24,018 nt of DNA, taken from the NCBI GenBank assembly GCA_964342825.1, contig CAYFHO010000074.1, positions 1 through 24,018 on the forward strand. Direction: 5' to 3'. Below the pieces are notes generated by a model. It was not told where the DNA came from and did not search any database. It saw only the letters and a list, made by a program, of their open reading frames with translations. The DNA comes from AAA164-E04 sp964342825 (lineage in GTDB: Bacteria > Verrucomicrobiota > Verrucomicrobiia > Limisphaerales > AAA164-E04). Made by a program: the position numbers and the translations under genes. Within the stretch, counting starts at the first letter, position 1. Every line of letters starts with the position of its first letter. This document shows, piece by piece, positions 16,211 through 24,018 of the stretch.

Positions 16211-18945
16211 GCGAAAACACTGTCATCATCAACGGTCAAAAGGTGAACTTCAACCCTGGGGACACCATTTTGAACATCGCTGATCATCTGGGAGTAAAAA
16301 TCCCGACCTTGTGCCACGATCCAAGGTTGAAGCCTGCGGGCGCCTGCCGAACTTGCCTGGTGGAAATCAAGAATCGCCCCAAACTAGCCCCGGCCTGCGC
16401 GACGGAACTGTCCGCAGGTATGGAAATAGTCACGGACAGTGAACGTGTCAACCGGCATGTCCAAACTTTGTTGGCATTGTATCTTACCGATCACGAAACG
16501 AGCGGCTCATCGAATGATTTCGATCGAAATGGCAATGAACTGTTGGCGCTGGCAAAGCAATACGAAGCTCCACTGCATTGGCCATCCATGGAAAACATAC
16601 GGCAAGGCCGCCCCATGGATGTCAACCCGTATGTTGCTTTCCAACCTGAAAAATGCATTTCTTGCGCACGATGCACCAGGTACTGCGAGGAGGTTGAAAG
16701 CGTGTCAGCTATTACGATGGCCGAACGCGGAAGCAGGACGACGGTTTTTACGGCTGATGGACGTTCCTTGATGGATACCACCTGTGAACTTTGCGGAGGT
16801 TGCATTGACACTTGCCCGACGGGAGCCATGACTGAGAAGAAACCTCTGTCGATGACAATTCCCGCAAACAATGAACTGGAAAAAGTTCGCACAACTTGCA
16901 ACTACTGCGGTGTAGGTTGTCAGATGGATCTGAATGTCGATCCAAAGGGTAACAATGGTCGCGGAAAAGTCGTCAAAGTCACCAGTCCACCGCCAGGGAC
17001 CACTACCAATGATGGCAACCTTTGTGTCAAAGGGCGATTTGCCTATGATTTTATCGATCACAACGAACGTTTGACCGTGCCACTCGTACGAGGGACGGAT
17101 GGGAAACTGCAGGAGGCCTCATGGGAAGAGGCTTATCGACGGGCAGCTGAGGGATTGATCAAAGTGGCAACCGACCATGGAAATGATGCTCTTGGTTTTG
17201 TTTCGTCTTCCAGGTGTACCATGGAGGAGAATTATCTCATGCAAAAATTCTCCCGAGCAGTTTTTCATACGAATAATATTCATCAGTGCGCGGCGACTTG
17301 ACACGCACCAACAGTGGCCGGTCTGGTCACTACTTTTGGAGCGGGAGCCATGACAAATTCCACCAGGGAAATCAGGGATGCCGATTTCCTCTTTGTCATT
17401 GGAAGCAACACAACTGAAGCTCATCCCATTATCGCAATGGAGATGAAAAGAGCGGCTCATCGCGGAGCAAAGCTTGTGGTGGCGGATCCCAGAGATATCG
17501 ATCTGACAAGATTCTCTCATCGTCACTTGAAATTAAAACCTGGTACAGATGTATGGCTGCTCAATGCCATGGCTTATGTGATTATCACGGAAGATCTGGT
17601 TGACCATGAGTTCATTGAACAGCATACGGAAGATTTCCAATCCATGAGGGATGAAGCCCTCAAATATACACCTGAAGAAGCAGAGAAAATAACCGGAGTT
17701 CCAGCAGAGGACATACGTGCCACTGCTCGCGAGTATGCCACCACTGAAAAAGCCGGTATTTACTACACATTGGGAATCACCGAACACACCCATGGAACGG
17801 ATAATGTTTATTGCCTGGCCAACCTGGTTCTGATGACCGGGCATCTGGGCAAGCCCTCCGCAGGAATGAATCCCTTGCGTGGGCAGAACAACGTTCAGGG
17901 AGCCAATGACAGTGGAGCGACCCCCATTTTCCTCCCGGGTTATCAACGCGTGGATGATCCCGAGGTTCATGCCAAATACCAAGAAGCATGGCAATCCTGG
18001 TTTCCAGCCAAACCAGGATTGAACCTCAATGAAATGATGAAAACGGTCGGAAACAAGATCAAGGGTATGTTTGTCATGGGTGAAGATATTGTGCTTTCAG
18101 AACCCAATGCCCAAAGACTTGAAGAAGGACTCAATCAAATCGATTTTCTGGTGATGCAAGACATCTTCATGAATGAAACTTGTCGCTTTGCAGACGTCAT
18201 TTTTCCCGCTGCATGTTTCGCAGAAAAAGACGGGGTATTCACCAATTCAGAAAGGCGAGTTCAACGTGTCAGAAAAGCTGTCGATCCCCCCGGACAAGCT
18301 CGTGCCGATTGGAAAATTATTCAGGATTTGGCAAATGCCTGTGGAGCGGAATGGACTTATACACACCCGTCGGAAATTTATGATGAATTGGTTAAATATG
18401 CTCCAAGATTCAGTGGAATCAGCCATGATAGAATAGAAAAGGAAGGGGGACTTCAATGGCCATGCCCGACAGCCGATCACCCCGGCACGGATTACCTGCA
18501 CAAAGGAGGAATCCTCAGAGGAAAAGGTTTGTTCCAGGCGGTGAGCTATCGCCCATCTGCGGAATTACCGGACGAGGATTACACCTTGATTCTTTCAACA
18601 GGAAGAACCCTTTACCATTACAACGCAGCAACTCAAACCCGCCGGGAACCTGGCCCTCATAGTAAACAACCCGAAGCATTCATTCAGATTCACCCTAAAG
18701 ATGCGAAAGTCAGGGGCATCGAAAATGAAGATTCGGTTAGAGTGACATCAAGACGCGGAACCATCGACGCACGAGCCGTGATCACTCGTAAAGTACGACG
18801 CGGGTGTGTGTGGATGCCATTTCACTTCTCAGAAGCAAGAGCCAATGATCTTACCAATGATGCCGGGGATGCCATCACAGGCACCGCTGAATATAAAGTC
18901 TGCGCTGTCGAGGTAAGAAAAGCTGTAGAAACGGTTTTGGCATAG
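16207..18945 (+). CDS. fdhA: Selenocysteine-containing formate dehydrogenase alpha subunit (Mo/W-bis-MGD), UGA read through at codon 365
   Basis: Catalytic subunit, 912 residues, oxidising formate to CO2 with a molybdenum or tungsten bis-MGD cofactor. The frame is continuous except for one UGA at 17299-17301 (residue 365). The context CAAT-U-HAPTVAGL matches the catalytic site of formate dehydrogenases, where Sec or Cys is followed by His. Order of domains: NuoG-like [2Fe-2S] ferredoxin (C36, C47, C50, C64); a His-Cys3-like segment with His96 but none of the three cysteines; two [4Fe-4S] sites (C150/153/156/160 and C193/196/199/203); the molybdopterin oxidoreductase [4Fe-4S] site C231-x2-C234-x3-C238 and C273; then the molybdopterin domains, including LRGQNNVQGANDSGA, MNETCRFADVIFPA and the C-terminal dinucleotide-binding domain. 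The ATG at 16207 overlaps the fdhB stop. No Tat signal, so it is cytoplasmic. An ordinary annotation would cut it into two ORFs. Confidence 0.95.
17299..17301 (+). other. In-frame UGA decoded as selenocysteine (Sec365 of FdhA)
   Basis: TGA interrupts an otherwise open frame exactly at the metal-ligand position of the formate dehydrogenase active site. Conserved family sequence runs on both sides without any shift of frame (CAAT before, HAPTVAGL after), which argues against a sequencing error or a decayed gene. A hairpin of SECIS type follows. Confidence 0.93.
17313..17331 (+). promoter_or_regulatory. Bacterial SECIS hairpin within fdhA
   Basis: AGTGGCC (17313-17319) pairs with GGTCACT (17325-17331), seven pairs including one G-U, closing a GGTCT loop. 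Counting the U of UGA as 1, the loop G and U fall at positions 23 and 24, the positions reported as essential for SelB binding in the E. coli fdhF element, whose loop is also GGUCU. A U also occupies position 17, which is bulged in E. coli; here it can pair with A. Both arms lie in the coding sequence and keep the protein motif HAPTVAGLVT. Confidence 0.9.
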
Positions 18946-18962
18946 AAAGATTAGATTCGAGA

Positions 18963-20312
18963 TCAGGATTGTAACACGGACTTCACTTCACCTGTGCTGT
19001 CTGCAAATCTTTCCAAGTCCAGACCTAATGCGCGGGCTTGAGTCAGCCAAAGATTGGCCAACGGAGTTCCTTCGGACATGTTGATGTGATGTCCAGTTCG
19101 GAATTTTCCACCACCTGACCCGGCAACAATGATGGGCAAATCATTATACTGATGCGTGGAACCATCCCCGAGCCCTGAACCATAGGTGAATAGTGTATTG
19201 TCAAGCAGGCTGGATCCATTGGCCTCCTTGATATTGTCCATTCTTTGAACGAGATACGCAAACTGTTCCATATGAAAATGGTCCACTTTCAGTAGATCGT
19301 CGATCATTTTGGTTTGATTATGAGACATGCCATGATGGCTTCGCGGTTTATCAAATAACCCGTCAAACATGTAGGGTGTGTCCCACCGTTCAGGTCCAAC
19401 CATGAACGTAGCAACGCGGGTTAATCCTGTTTGAAGGGCAACAACCATCAGATCTCCCATCAAACGAATAAACTCACCGCGCGGCAGGTAGGCATCGGTA
19501 GGTTCATCCAATTCTACTCTGGATAATTCCGATTGCATTTTTTGAAGCCGATCCATTTGTTTTTCTATGGTGCGTATGGATTCAAAATACTCCTGAAATT
19601 TTTCCCGATCGCTGGTTGCCAAGTTCTTTTCAAGTGATCGCGCATCTTCTAACACCAGATCCGTTACCTCCTTGTATCGGTTGGTTTCTTTGTGAGAAAA
19701 CAAACGCTGATACATTTTCCTGGGAGATCGAATGGAAGGTGCCAAGTGCCCCGTGCCATACCAGGAAATATTATCAAAGTAGATGGATTCCCTATTATCC
19801 TTGTGAGTGTTACAACTGAACTCAAGGGTAGGGAAGGGCGTCTGCTGACCAATCTGGTCAGCTACAATGTGATCCAGGGTTCGATCCAAAGGCCAGGCGG
19901 ACTTTTTAATGGAATAGGGAACGGCACTGCTCAAATAACAGCAAGCACATTGAGCATGAACATCGGTACCAATCTGAAAAGTTCTATCCAAACCAGTTAT
20001 CAGATTCACTTTCTGTTTCAGACCTTCAAGAGGTCTCATGGTTGGAGTCAGTTCATCAAGCGGCTTGATACTGAAGTTTGGATCTTGTTCGCCGAGTGAA
20101 GCCATGACGTTGCCCAAGTTTCCTTTGGGAATGACATGATCGGCTTCTCCAGGAAAAAACCCGCGTCGCACTACTCCGATCGGAACATAAAAGTGCGCCA
20201 TTCTTTGCGGCATGTGTTGGAGTGGATTGGGAGCTCCCAGGCTTTCCAACCATGGCAGAGTCAGGGTAACTCCACCTATTCCCTTGAGAAATCGACGTCT
20301 GGTTAATTTCAT
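18963..20312 (-). CDS. DUF1552 family protein with twin-arginine signal
   Basis: A 449-residue exported protein. The N-terminus KLTRRRFLKGIGGVTLTLPWLESLGA is a textbook Tat signal. The mature part has the DUF1552 pattern seen in Planctomycetota and Verrucomicrobiota: RMAHFYVPIGVVRRGFFPG, HAQCACCYL, GRTLDHIVADQIG-like text and the C-terminal LLDNTLFTYGSGLGDGSTHQYNDLPIIVAG, which recalls DUF1501/sulfatase-like alkaline phosphatase folds. The molecular function is not established. It follows the DUF1592 gene by 20 bases, the usual pairing of these families in this phylum group, and is the last gene of the sulfatase operon. It ends 17 bases from the convergent fdhA stop, with no terminator hairpin visible between them. 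Confidence 0.9.
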   Translation of the reverse strand: MKLTRRRFLKGIGGVTLTLPWLESLGAPNPLQHMPQRMAHFYVPIGVVRRGFFPGEADHVIPKGNLGNVMASLGEQDPNFSIKPLDELTPTMRPLEGLKQKVNLITGLDRTFQIGTDVHAQCACCYLSSAVPYSIKKSAWPLDRTLDHIVADQIGQQTPFPTLEFSCNTHKDNRESIYFDNISWYGTGHLAPSIRSPRKMYQRLFSHKETNRYKEVTDLVLEDARSLEKNLATSDREKFQEYFESIRTIEKQMDRLQKMQSELSRVELDEPTDAYLPRGEFIRLMGDLMVVALQTGLTRVATFMVGPERWDTPYMFDGLFDKPRSHHGMSHNQTKMIDDLLKVDHFHMEQFAYLVQRMDNIKEANGSSLLDNTLFTYGSGLGDGSTHQYNDLPIIVAGSGGGKFRTGHHINMSEGTPLANLWLTQARALGLDLERFADSTGEVKSVLQS

Positions 20313-20332
20313 GGTGTTCTAGTGAATTAAAT

Positions 20333-22354
20333 CTAATTATGCTGATTTCTAAACGGGGCACTCAAAATGATTTCCTTGAGCAATGTTTGCATCTTGTAAT
20401 CGTCTTTGGCTGTCGCTTCTGCAATCTGGTCAAGGGCAATGGAATCCATGGGATCCAGCTCCCGTGCCAGGGCGAAGGAAAGAATGTGTCCGGTAAGTGC
20501 ACGCGTAAAACGATCCTTTTGCTTTAGCAACGCATCCTTGAATTCGATAATGGTTCCGAAATCATGTTCACGCAATAATGTTCCCGACATGTCAACTTTG
20601 CGACCGTTTTCATAATGGGTTCGCCAGTTGCCGATGGGGTCATAATTTTCCAAAGCAAATCCCAAAGGATCGATCTTCTCATGACATCCCCTGCAATCAG
20701 CTCGCTCCCGATGCTTGGCGAGACGTTCTCTTAAAGTCAGGTTTGCATCCTCTTGCGAAGGTATCTCATCAAGGGGAGGGACGTCAGCAGGTGGAGGTTC
20801 CGGTGGATTATTGAAGATTACACTGGCTATCCAGGCACCGCGGGTGATGGGTTTTGTTCTCTCTGGTCCTGAATTCATGGTCATCACCGCCGCGTTTGTG
20901 ATCAATCCTCCACTACGCCGGTCTTCGACTTTCATCCGTTCAAAATTCAGAATGGTCACTTCGCTTCGCGGTTTGACAGGCTTTTCGCCCAGAGCAAGTT
21001 CGCCATAAGCATCCTGAAGCAGGGATGAACGATAGGTAAAATCAGAATCCAAAAATTGAGTGATCGGCTGATTTTCAATCAGCACGGTCTCAAAAATCAA
21101 AAGGGGCTCCATCATCATGTGCATACTGTCCCGATATTTAAGAAAATAAAACCCCGGGTATTTCTCACGGTTTGGCACAGAAGAAATGATTCTTTCAAGT
21201 TGCAGCCACTGTGAAGGAAAGCTGTCACAGAATCGTTTCAATTTTTGATCCTTCAACATGCGTTCAAATTCAGAGTTGAGAACTTCAGGATCGCTTAAAC
21301 TTCCTTCACTTGCCAAGTCCAGCAATCGCTGATCAGGAATGCTACCCCACAAGAAAAAGGACAAGCGTGATGCAAGATCGAAATCTTGGTGCTGCGAGCG
21401 ATCCGTCGATTCATTGTAAAGATACAGAAATCTGGGAGAGGAAATGGCAGCAGCAGACGCCGCTTTCATGGCCACTTCAAAAGAGGGGGATTCACTTAAT
21501 TGATCCAACACAAAGTTCTTGTAACGTTTCAGAAGTGTCTCCTCGGGTTGACGGCGAAAGGCAAGATACAAGAATTTTTCCAATCGCTGGTGAATTTCTT
21601 GTTCCAGATCTTGAGCTTCCGCAGGCGCTTTGAAGAACCACTGCCAAATACCAACATTCTTTGGATTGAAATCGTGGCTTGCGACAATGGACTGACCCAA
21701 CTTGAGAAATGATTCCAGTAGAAGCGGTGATAGGGACAGATGATCACCACGGTTGTCAAATCCGTGTTCCGCTCTCAAGTCTTGTGGAAATGGAGCTACT
21801 CCAGCCAGGCGTCTTTCAATGAGCTGTGATTTACCTAATGGTCGACTTCCAACGGTTACTTTGTCGGGCATTTTTCCAGTTTCGGGCCTGAAGTAGTTCT
21901 TGTGCTCACGCATCATGTTTTCAGGCAGTGAAAAAACCACTCCGTTGAGATCAAACAAATCTATGACCGCATTGTTATACTGGAAACGATTCATTCGACG
22001 CACCGGAGTGTGAGGCCTTGAATCCTTTGCTTGAAGATTGGAACTCTGAAGAAGTTTAAGGTCTTTAAGGAAATGTTGCCGGCGCTCAGCGGGTAAGGGG
22101 GCTTCATCTTCGGGAGGCATTTCATTAAAATCAATGACATCGATGATATTTTGAAGAAGCTTCGGATCAGCTGACAACTGGTTCAAGTTCTCAATCTCCA
22201 ACAAGTTGGTTTTACCCTTCACCTTGCCGTCTTTTCCGTGACACTGAATGCAGTGCTCCCTGAGAACTGGAAGGACCGTTCCGGTTGGTTCCTCCCCATG
22301 AATCAACACAGCGCAAAGCGCCAGAGAAGTGATGATGGCATAGATTGGGAACAT
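20333..22354 (-). CDS. Planctomycete-type cytochrome c / DUF1587-DUF1592-DUF1588-DUF1585 protein
   Basis: A secreted multidomain protein of about 673 residues if it starts at the ATG at 22354, where MFPIYAIITSLALCAVLIHG makes a clear signal peptide. The frame extends to an ATG at 22504 that overlaps the sulfatase stop, but that would put 50 residues before the signal. Domains: a c-type heme motif C-I-Q-C-H-G near the mature N-terminus, a DUF1587 helix (RMNRFQYNNAVIDLFDL), DUF1595/DUF1592 (LASRLSFFLWGSIPD), DUF1588 (GGLITNAAVMTMNSGPERTKP and a second CRGCH motif followed by KIDPLGFALENYDPIG) and DUF1585 (LTGHILSFALARE). The heme motifs suggest a periplasmic redox protein, but the family's function is unknown. 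It sits between the sulfatase and DUF1552 genes on the same strand. Confidence 0.9.
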   Translation of the reverse strand: MFPIYAIITSLALCAVLIHGEEPTGTVLPVLREHCIQCHGKDGKVKGKTNLLEIENLNQLSADPKLLQNIIDVIDFNEMPPEDEAPLPAERRQHFLKDLKLLQSSNLQAKDSRPHTPVRRMNRFQYNNAVIDLFDLNGVVFSLPENMMREHKNYFRPETGKMPDKVTVGSRPLGKSQLIERRLAGVAPFPQDLRAEHGFDNRGDHLSLSPLLLESFLKLGQSIVASHDFNPKNVGIWQWFFKAPAEAQDLEQEIHQRLEKFLYLAFRRQPEETLLKRYKNFVLDQLSESPSFEVAMKAASAAAISSPRFLYLYNESTDRSQHQDFDLASRLSFFLWGSIPDQRLLDLASEGSLSDPEVLNSEFERMLKDQKLKRFCDSFPSQWLQLERIISSVPNREKYPGFYFLKYRDSMHMMMEPLLIFETVLIENQPITQFLDSDFTYRSSLLQDAYGELALGEKPVKPRSEVTILNFERMKVEDRRSGGLITNAAVMTMNSGPERTKPITRGAWIASVIFNNPPEPPPADVPPLDEIPSQEDANLTLRERLAKHRERADCRGCHEKIDPLGFALENYDPIGNWRTHYENGRKVDMSGTLLREHDFGTIIEFKDALLKQKDRFTRALTGHILSFALARELDPMDSIALDQIAEATAKDDYKMQTLLKEIILSAPFRNQHN

Positions 22355-22500
22355 TTGGATCAAGATACAGAGTCTTCTATGACAAATAAACTTTAAAAAC
22401 GTAATTGCTCGTTGAAACACGCAGAAGAACTGAATCAATCCTGCGTTGGAATTGCCACGGGTCATTGATTTGTTCTGCCTCTGAATCACAATTCCAGCTT

Positions 22501-23850
22501 TCATTCAGAAACACTCTTCTGACCTGGTGCGTAACTTGCCAATGGTGTGATGTTTTCGGACAAATCTTGTATGTATTTTTCCGCAACAGATCTCATCTTC
22601 TTTACTTTTTCTGGATATTGCTCACTTAAATTCGTCTGTTCTCGAGGGTCCTTGGATAAATCAAAGAGAGCTGCTTCGTGACCTGAATGATCAGGTAAGG
22701 CATCCTGTGCATTAAGAAATAATTTCCACTGTCCAATCCGAATGGCCTGAAATCCTTTGGATCCATGCCAGTAGAGCAGTTCATTCCTTGGGTGCGAAGA
22801 GTTTGTCTTTTGAATGAATGTATCCCAAACATTGATTCCATCGATTTTAGGAATTCCTTTGGTCATGGAGGAAAGATTTATTCCACAGGCGTGTGCCAAT
22901 GTGGGTAAGAGATCAATGGCAGCAATCATGTCATCAGACACGCTGGATGGGGGAACGACTCCAGGCCACGATAGGATACAGGGAACCCTGGTTCCTCCCT
23001 CCAAGGCATCCCACTTCATCCCTCGATAAGGATTTGCCTGTGCCTTTTCTCCTGGTTGAGGTCCATTGTCGGATAGAAATACAATGATGGTTTTTTCAAT
23101 CAACTGATTTTCTTCCAGCGTTTTTCGAATTTCTCCTATCCTGAAATCCAATTCTTCAACCACATCACCATAAACACCAAAAGCGGATTTTCCTTTGAAT
23201 TCAGGATGTGATTCCACCGGGAAATGTGGAGCTGTGTATGGAAGATACAGAAGAAAAGGTTGGTGCCGGTTTTTGCGAATGAAATCTTTGGCATGATGAG
23301 TGAATTTCTCCGTCAAGAATCGGTTCTCGAAAGGATCTTCCACTACAAGGTCATTTCTCCAAATTTTTGTGGTCTGATTGTTACTTTTATTGAGGTAATA
23401 GGCCGTATCAAAACCCTGGCGGTGTGGACGAAATGGAGGTTCGTCTCCAAGATGCCATTTACCAAACAGTCCGGTAGCATAACCAGAATTCTTGAACACC
23501 TCCGCCATCGTCAGGGCTTTCGGGGAAAGCCCTCGATGTTTGGGAATCATATAACCAACGACACCTTTGCTCCAACCCAGCCGGACAGGATAGGCACCTG
23601 TAAGCAAGGCCATGCGTGACGGAGTACATACGGTTGCGCCACTGTAAAAACTGGTCAATCGAACACCTTCCTTGGCCAACTGATCGAGATTTGGAGTTTG
23701 AATTATTGAGTGCCCGTAACACCCCAAGTCGTGATAACCGAGATCGTCAGCCATTATGAGGACCACGTTGGGAGGTGGATTGCTCGCCTGAAGGATGACA
23801 CAAGCCAACCCAGTGATGGCTGCTATCCAGCATATTGATCTGCTTGTCAT
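22501..23850 (-). CDS. Secreted sulfatase (arylsulfatase-type, FGly-dependent)
   Basis: A 449-residue sulfatase with an N-terminal signal peptide (about 1-22, SICWIAAITGLACVILQAS). The metal-binding start is NVVLIMADDLGYHDLGCYG (Asp35, Asp36). The active-site motif CTPSR (75-79) has Cys75, the residue matured to formylglycine in this family, followed by LLTGAYPVRLG. Further active-site landmarks are GKWHLG, the conserved SDNGPQ metal ligands and the Lys in YRGMKWDALEGGTRVPCIL. It probably removes sulfate from sulfated polysaccharides or similar esters in the periplasm or outside; the exact substrate cannot be read from sequence. First gene of a minus-strand operon with the DUF1592 and DUF1552 genes. 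An FGly-generating enzyme is not in the window. Confidence 0.95.
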   Translation of the reverse strand: MTSRSICWIAAITGLACVILQASNPPPNVVLIMADDLGYHDLGCYGHSIIQTPNLDQLAKEGVRLTSFYSGATVCTPSRMALLTGAYPVRLGWSKGVVGYMIPKHRGLSPKALTMAEVFKNSGYATGLFGKWHLGDEPPFRPHRQGFDTAYYLNKSNNQTTKIWRNDLVVEDPFENRFLTEKFTHHAKDFIRKNRHQPFLLYLPYTAPHFPVESHPEFKGKSAFGVYGDVVEELDFRIGEIRKTLEENQLIEKTIIVFLSDNGPQPGEKAQANPYRGMKWDALEGGTRVPCILSWPGVVPPSSVSDDMIAAIDLLPTLAHACGINLSSMTKGIPKIDGINVWDTFIQKTNSSHPRNELLYWHGSKGFQAIRIGQWKLFLNAQDALPDHSGHEAALFDLSKDPREQTNLSEQYPEKVKKMRSVAEKYIQDLSENITPLASYAPGQKSVSE

Positions 23851-24018
23851 GAAGTGAATTTAATTCAATCCAGCTTGTGACGTCCAGCCTCTGCTCAGGT
23901 GCCTTAATAATCCAAAAGAAACACAGGGCAAACGCATCTAAATTAAAAAGATGAATTTTAAGATTGTACAGCAACATGTTGTGTATAAAAGGGTTGGATG
24001 CATTCAAAAAAGCACCCT
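23851..24018. other. AT-rich upstream region of the sulfatase operon
   Basis: No convincing gene lies between the sulfatase start and the window end. The region is AT-rich, as expected of a promoter region, and holds a 10-bp perfect palindrome CAACATGTTG (23972-23981) that could be an operator. TATACA, read on the minus strand at 23986-23981, is a possible -10 box, but no -35 box at good spacing was found. Confidence 0.3.

Noticed and set aside
17533..17994. Antisense ORF of 153 codons opposite fdhA
   Set aside because: The plus-strand frame is a conserved FdhA domain; the antisense product has no recognisable motif. It is a coding shadow.
17302..18945. A separate molybdopterin oxidoreductase gene starting at GTG 17314
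   Set aside because: It lacks the N-terminal cofactor-binding parts, begins in the active-site loop, has no ribosome binding site, and is in the same frame as the upstream fdhA. It is the part of fdhA after the Sec codon.
22355..22504. Start of the DUF1592 protein at ATG 22504, overlapping the sulfatase stop
   Set aside because: It would place 50 residues, rich in Arg, Gln and Phe, before an evident signal peptide. The ATG overlap is suggestive of coupling, but the ATG at 22354 fits a secreted protein better.
23972..23981. Palindrome CAACATGTTG as a defined operator
   Set aside because: Only 10 bp, with no extension of symmetry and no second copy noticed; not enough to name a regulator.
23747..24007. 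Small minus-strand ORF of 86 codons upstream of and overlapping the sulfatase start
   Set aside because: No recognisable domain or ribosome binding site, and it overlaps the sulfatase signal-peptide region. Judged to be chance.

Overview
The window looks like a chromosomal segment of a Planctomycetes-Verrucomicrobia-Chlamydiae (PVC) group bacterium, most likely a marine or polysaccharide-degrading member of the Verrucomicrobiota. The main pointers are a secreted sulfatase followed by a cytochrome/DUF1592 protein and a Tat-exported DUF1552 protein, an ABC/GldG-like/DUF4340 operon, and an M1 peptidase carrying HEAT repeats. The taxon is inferred from gene content only. The left edge begins with about 25 bases of almost pure C, probably a contig-end artefact, that runs into the 3' end of hemW.

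Plus strand, 1-10268: the hemW tail; a four-gene ABC export/auxiliary operon (ATPase, ABC-2 permease, GldG-like protein, DUF4340 protein) linked by 4-base ATGA overlaps and closed by a clear intrinsic terminator; then a housekeeping run of purA, uppS, cdsA, dxr and sufE, covering AMP synthesis, undecaprenyl lipid carrier, CDP-diacylglycerol, MEP-pathway isoprenoid precursors and Fe-S assembly. Minus strand, 10265-14417: a LysM/amidase protein with a Tat-like signal, whose stop codon interlocks with that of sufE, then purE preceded by a large secreted M1 aminopeptidase-like protein.

Plus strand, 14582-18945: a two-gene NAD-linked formate dehydrogenase. The first gene is a NuoE-NuoF fusion (beta subunit). 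The second is the molybdenum/tungsten catalytic alpha subunit, which a standard caller splits in two because codon 365 is UGA. The UGA sits where the catalytic selenocysteine or cysteine belongs, followed by His. Directly downstream is a 7-bp hairpin with a GGUCU loop at the same distance as in the E. coli fdhF SECIS element. This is the most notable system here: a selenocysteine-dependent, NuoEF-coupled formate dehydrogenase. The alpha subunit also lacks all three cysteines of the NuoG-type His-Cys3 [4Fe-4S] site while keeping the His.

Minus strand, 18963-23850: a sulfatase, DUF1592 cytochrome-like protein and DUF1552 protein in one apparent operon, convergent with the formate dehydrogenase. 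Sulfatase action on sulfated glycans or other sulfate esters, and formate oxidation to NADH, would fit a heterotroph feeding on algal material, but a direct metabolic link is inference. No tRNA, rRNA, insertion sequence or CRISPR array was seen, and no selenocysteine machinery genes (selA, selB, selC, selD) lie in the window.
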